A stretch of 5,919 nt of DNA from an uncultured Eubacteriales bacterium (GTDB taxonomy: Bacteria; Bacillota; Clostridia; Oscillospirales; Acutalibacteraceae): positions 1 through 5,919 of the forward strand of contig ONWP01000104.1 in NCBI GenBank assembly GCA_900321595.1, in the 5' to 3' direction. The notes under the pieces were generated by a model. It was not told where the DNA came from, did no database searches, and was given only the letters and a program-made list of their open reading frames with translations. Numbering within the stretch: position 1 is the stretch's first letter; each line of letters begins with the position of its first letter. The translations under genes were made by a program, and so were the position numbers. Below, piece after piece: positions 5,785-5,919 of this stretch.

Positions 5785-5919
5785 TTATTCGTCCTCGATG
5801 GCCGCTTTCTGCCCGTTGATCGCCTTGAAGATCGCGGGATCGAATTTCGGTCTGCGGTCGTAGGTGTACATGCCGTTTCGCTCCTGCTCCACGTCCGTGA
5901 GCTGTGTGTAGCAGAAGCC
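5785..5919 (-). CDS. Glycoside hydrolase family 2 enzyme, C-terminal end only
   Basis: The last 44 codons and a TAA stop (5785-5787) are visible; the rest lies beyond the right edge. The sequence GFCYTQLTDVEQERNGMYTY followed by DRRPKFDP is the characteristic end of the GH2 TIM barrel in beta-galactosidase, beta-glucuronidase and related enzymes, where YTQLTDVExExNG is strongly conserved. Such enzymes remove terminal sugars from oligosaccharides by a retaining mechanism with two glutamates; those residues are upstream of this fragment, so the substrate cannot be inferred. The protein ends soon after the motif (KAINGQKAAIEDE), so it has no extra C-terminal binding domain or anchor and is probably cytoplasmic unless a signal peptide lies outside the window. 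Confidence 0.88.
   Translation of the reverse strand, partial: GFCYTQLTDVEQERNGMYTYDRRPKFDPAIFKAINGQKAAIEDE

Overview
The window suggests a Gram-positive anaerobe, most likely an uncultured gut or rumen member of the Clostridia. The evidence is a strong AAGGAG ribosome binding site, GC-rich coding DNA beside an AT-rich intergenic region, an intrinsic terminator, and InlB-type (Listeria-Bacteroides) and CxxC surface-protein repeats that are common in that group. No taxonomic marker gene is present, so this placement is inference.

Almost all of the window (1-5507, minus strand) is one very large open gene that starts inside the window and runs off the left edge; 1835 codons are visible. It encodes a secreted, multi-domain, adhesin-like protein. 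From the N terminus the modules are: signal peptide (residues 1-37), an unrecognised beta-rich domain (38-257), a Cys-paired unit (258-288), a solenoid-like beta segment (289-374), a glycine-rich region (375-609), three tandem InlB-like repeats (621-848), a Cys-pair region containing a duplicated unit (849-1110), a LamG/concanavalin-like domain (about 1125-1346), an unrecognised aromatic-rich domain (1347-1587), a helical segment (1588-1672), a fourth InlB repeat (1673-1752) and a partial beta-rich domain. Any cell-wall anchor would lie beyond the left edge.

Positions 5508-5784 are intergenic. They hold the ribosome binding site, an AT-rich candidate promoter, a small TTGTG/CACAA inverted repeat, a GC-rich hairpin and a clear intrinsic terminator. 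The right edge (5785-5919, minus strand) is the last 44 codons of a glycoside hydrolase family 2 enzyme, transcribed in the same direction and ended by that terminator. The surface-protein gene therefore probably has its own promoter. A sugar-degrading enzyme next to a secreted protein with a lectin-like LamG fold fits a carbohydrate-interacting niche, but nothing shows that the two proteins work together.

I see no RNA genes, mobile elements or CRISPR arrays, and no evidence for a new multi-gene system. The points most worth checking are the unusual module combination, two domains I cannot assign, the glycine-rich region, and a sharp difference in codon use along the large gene.
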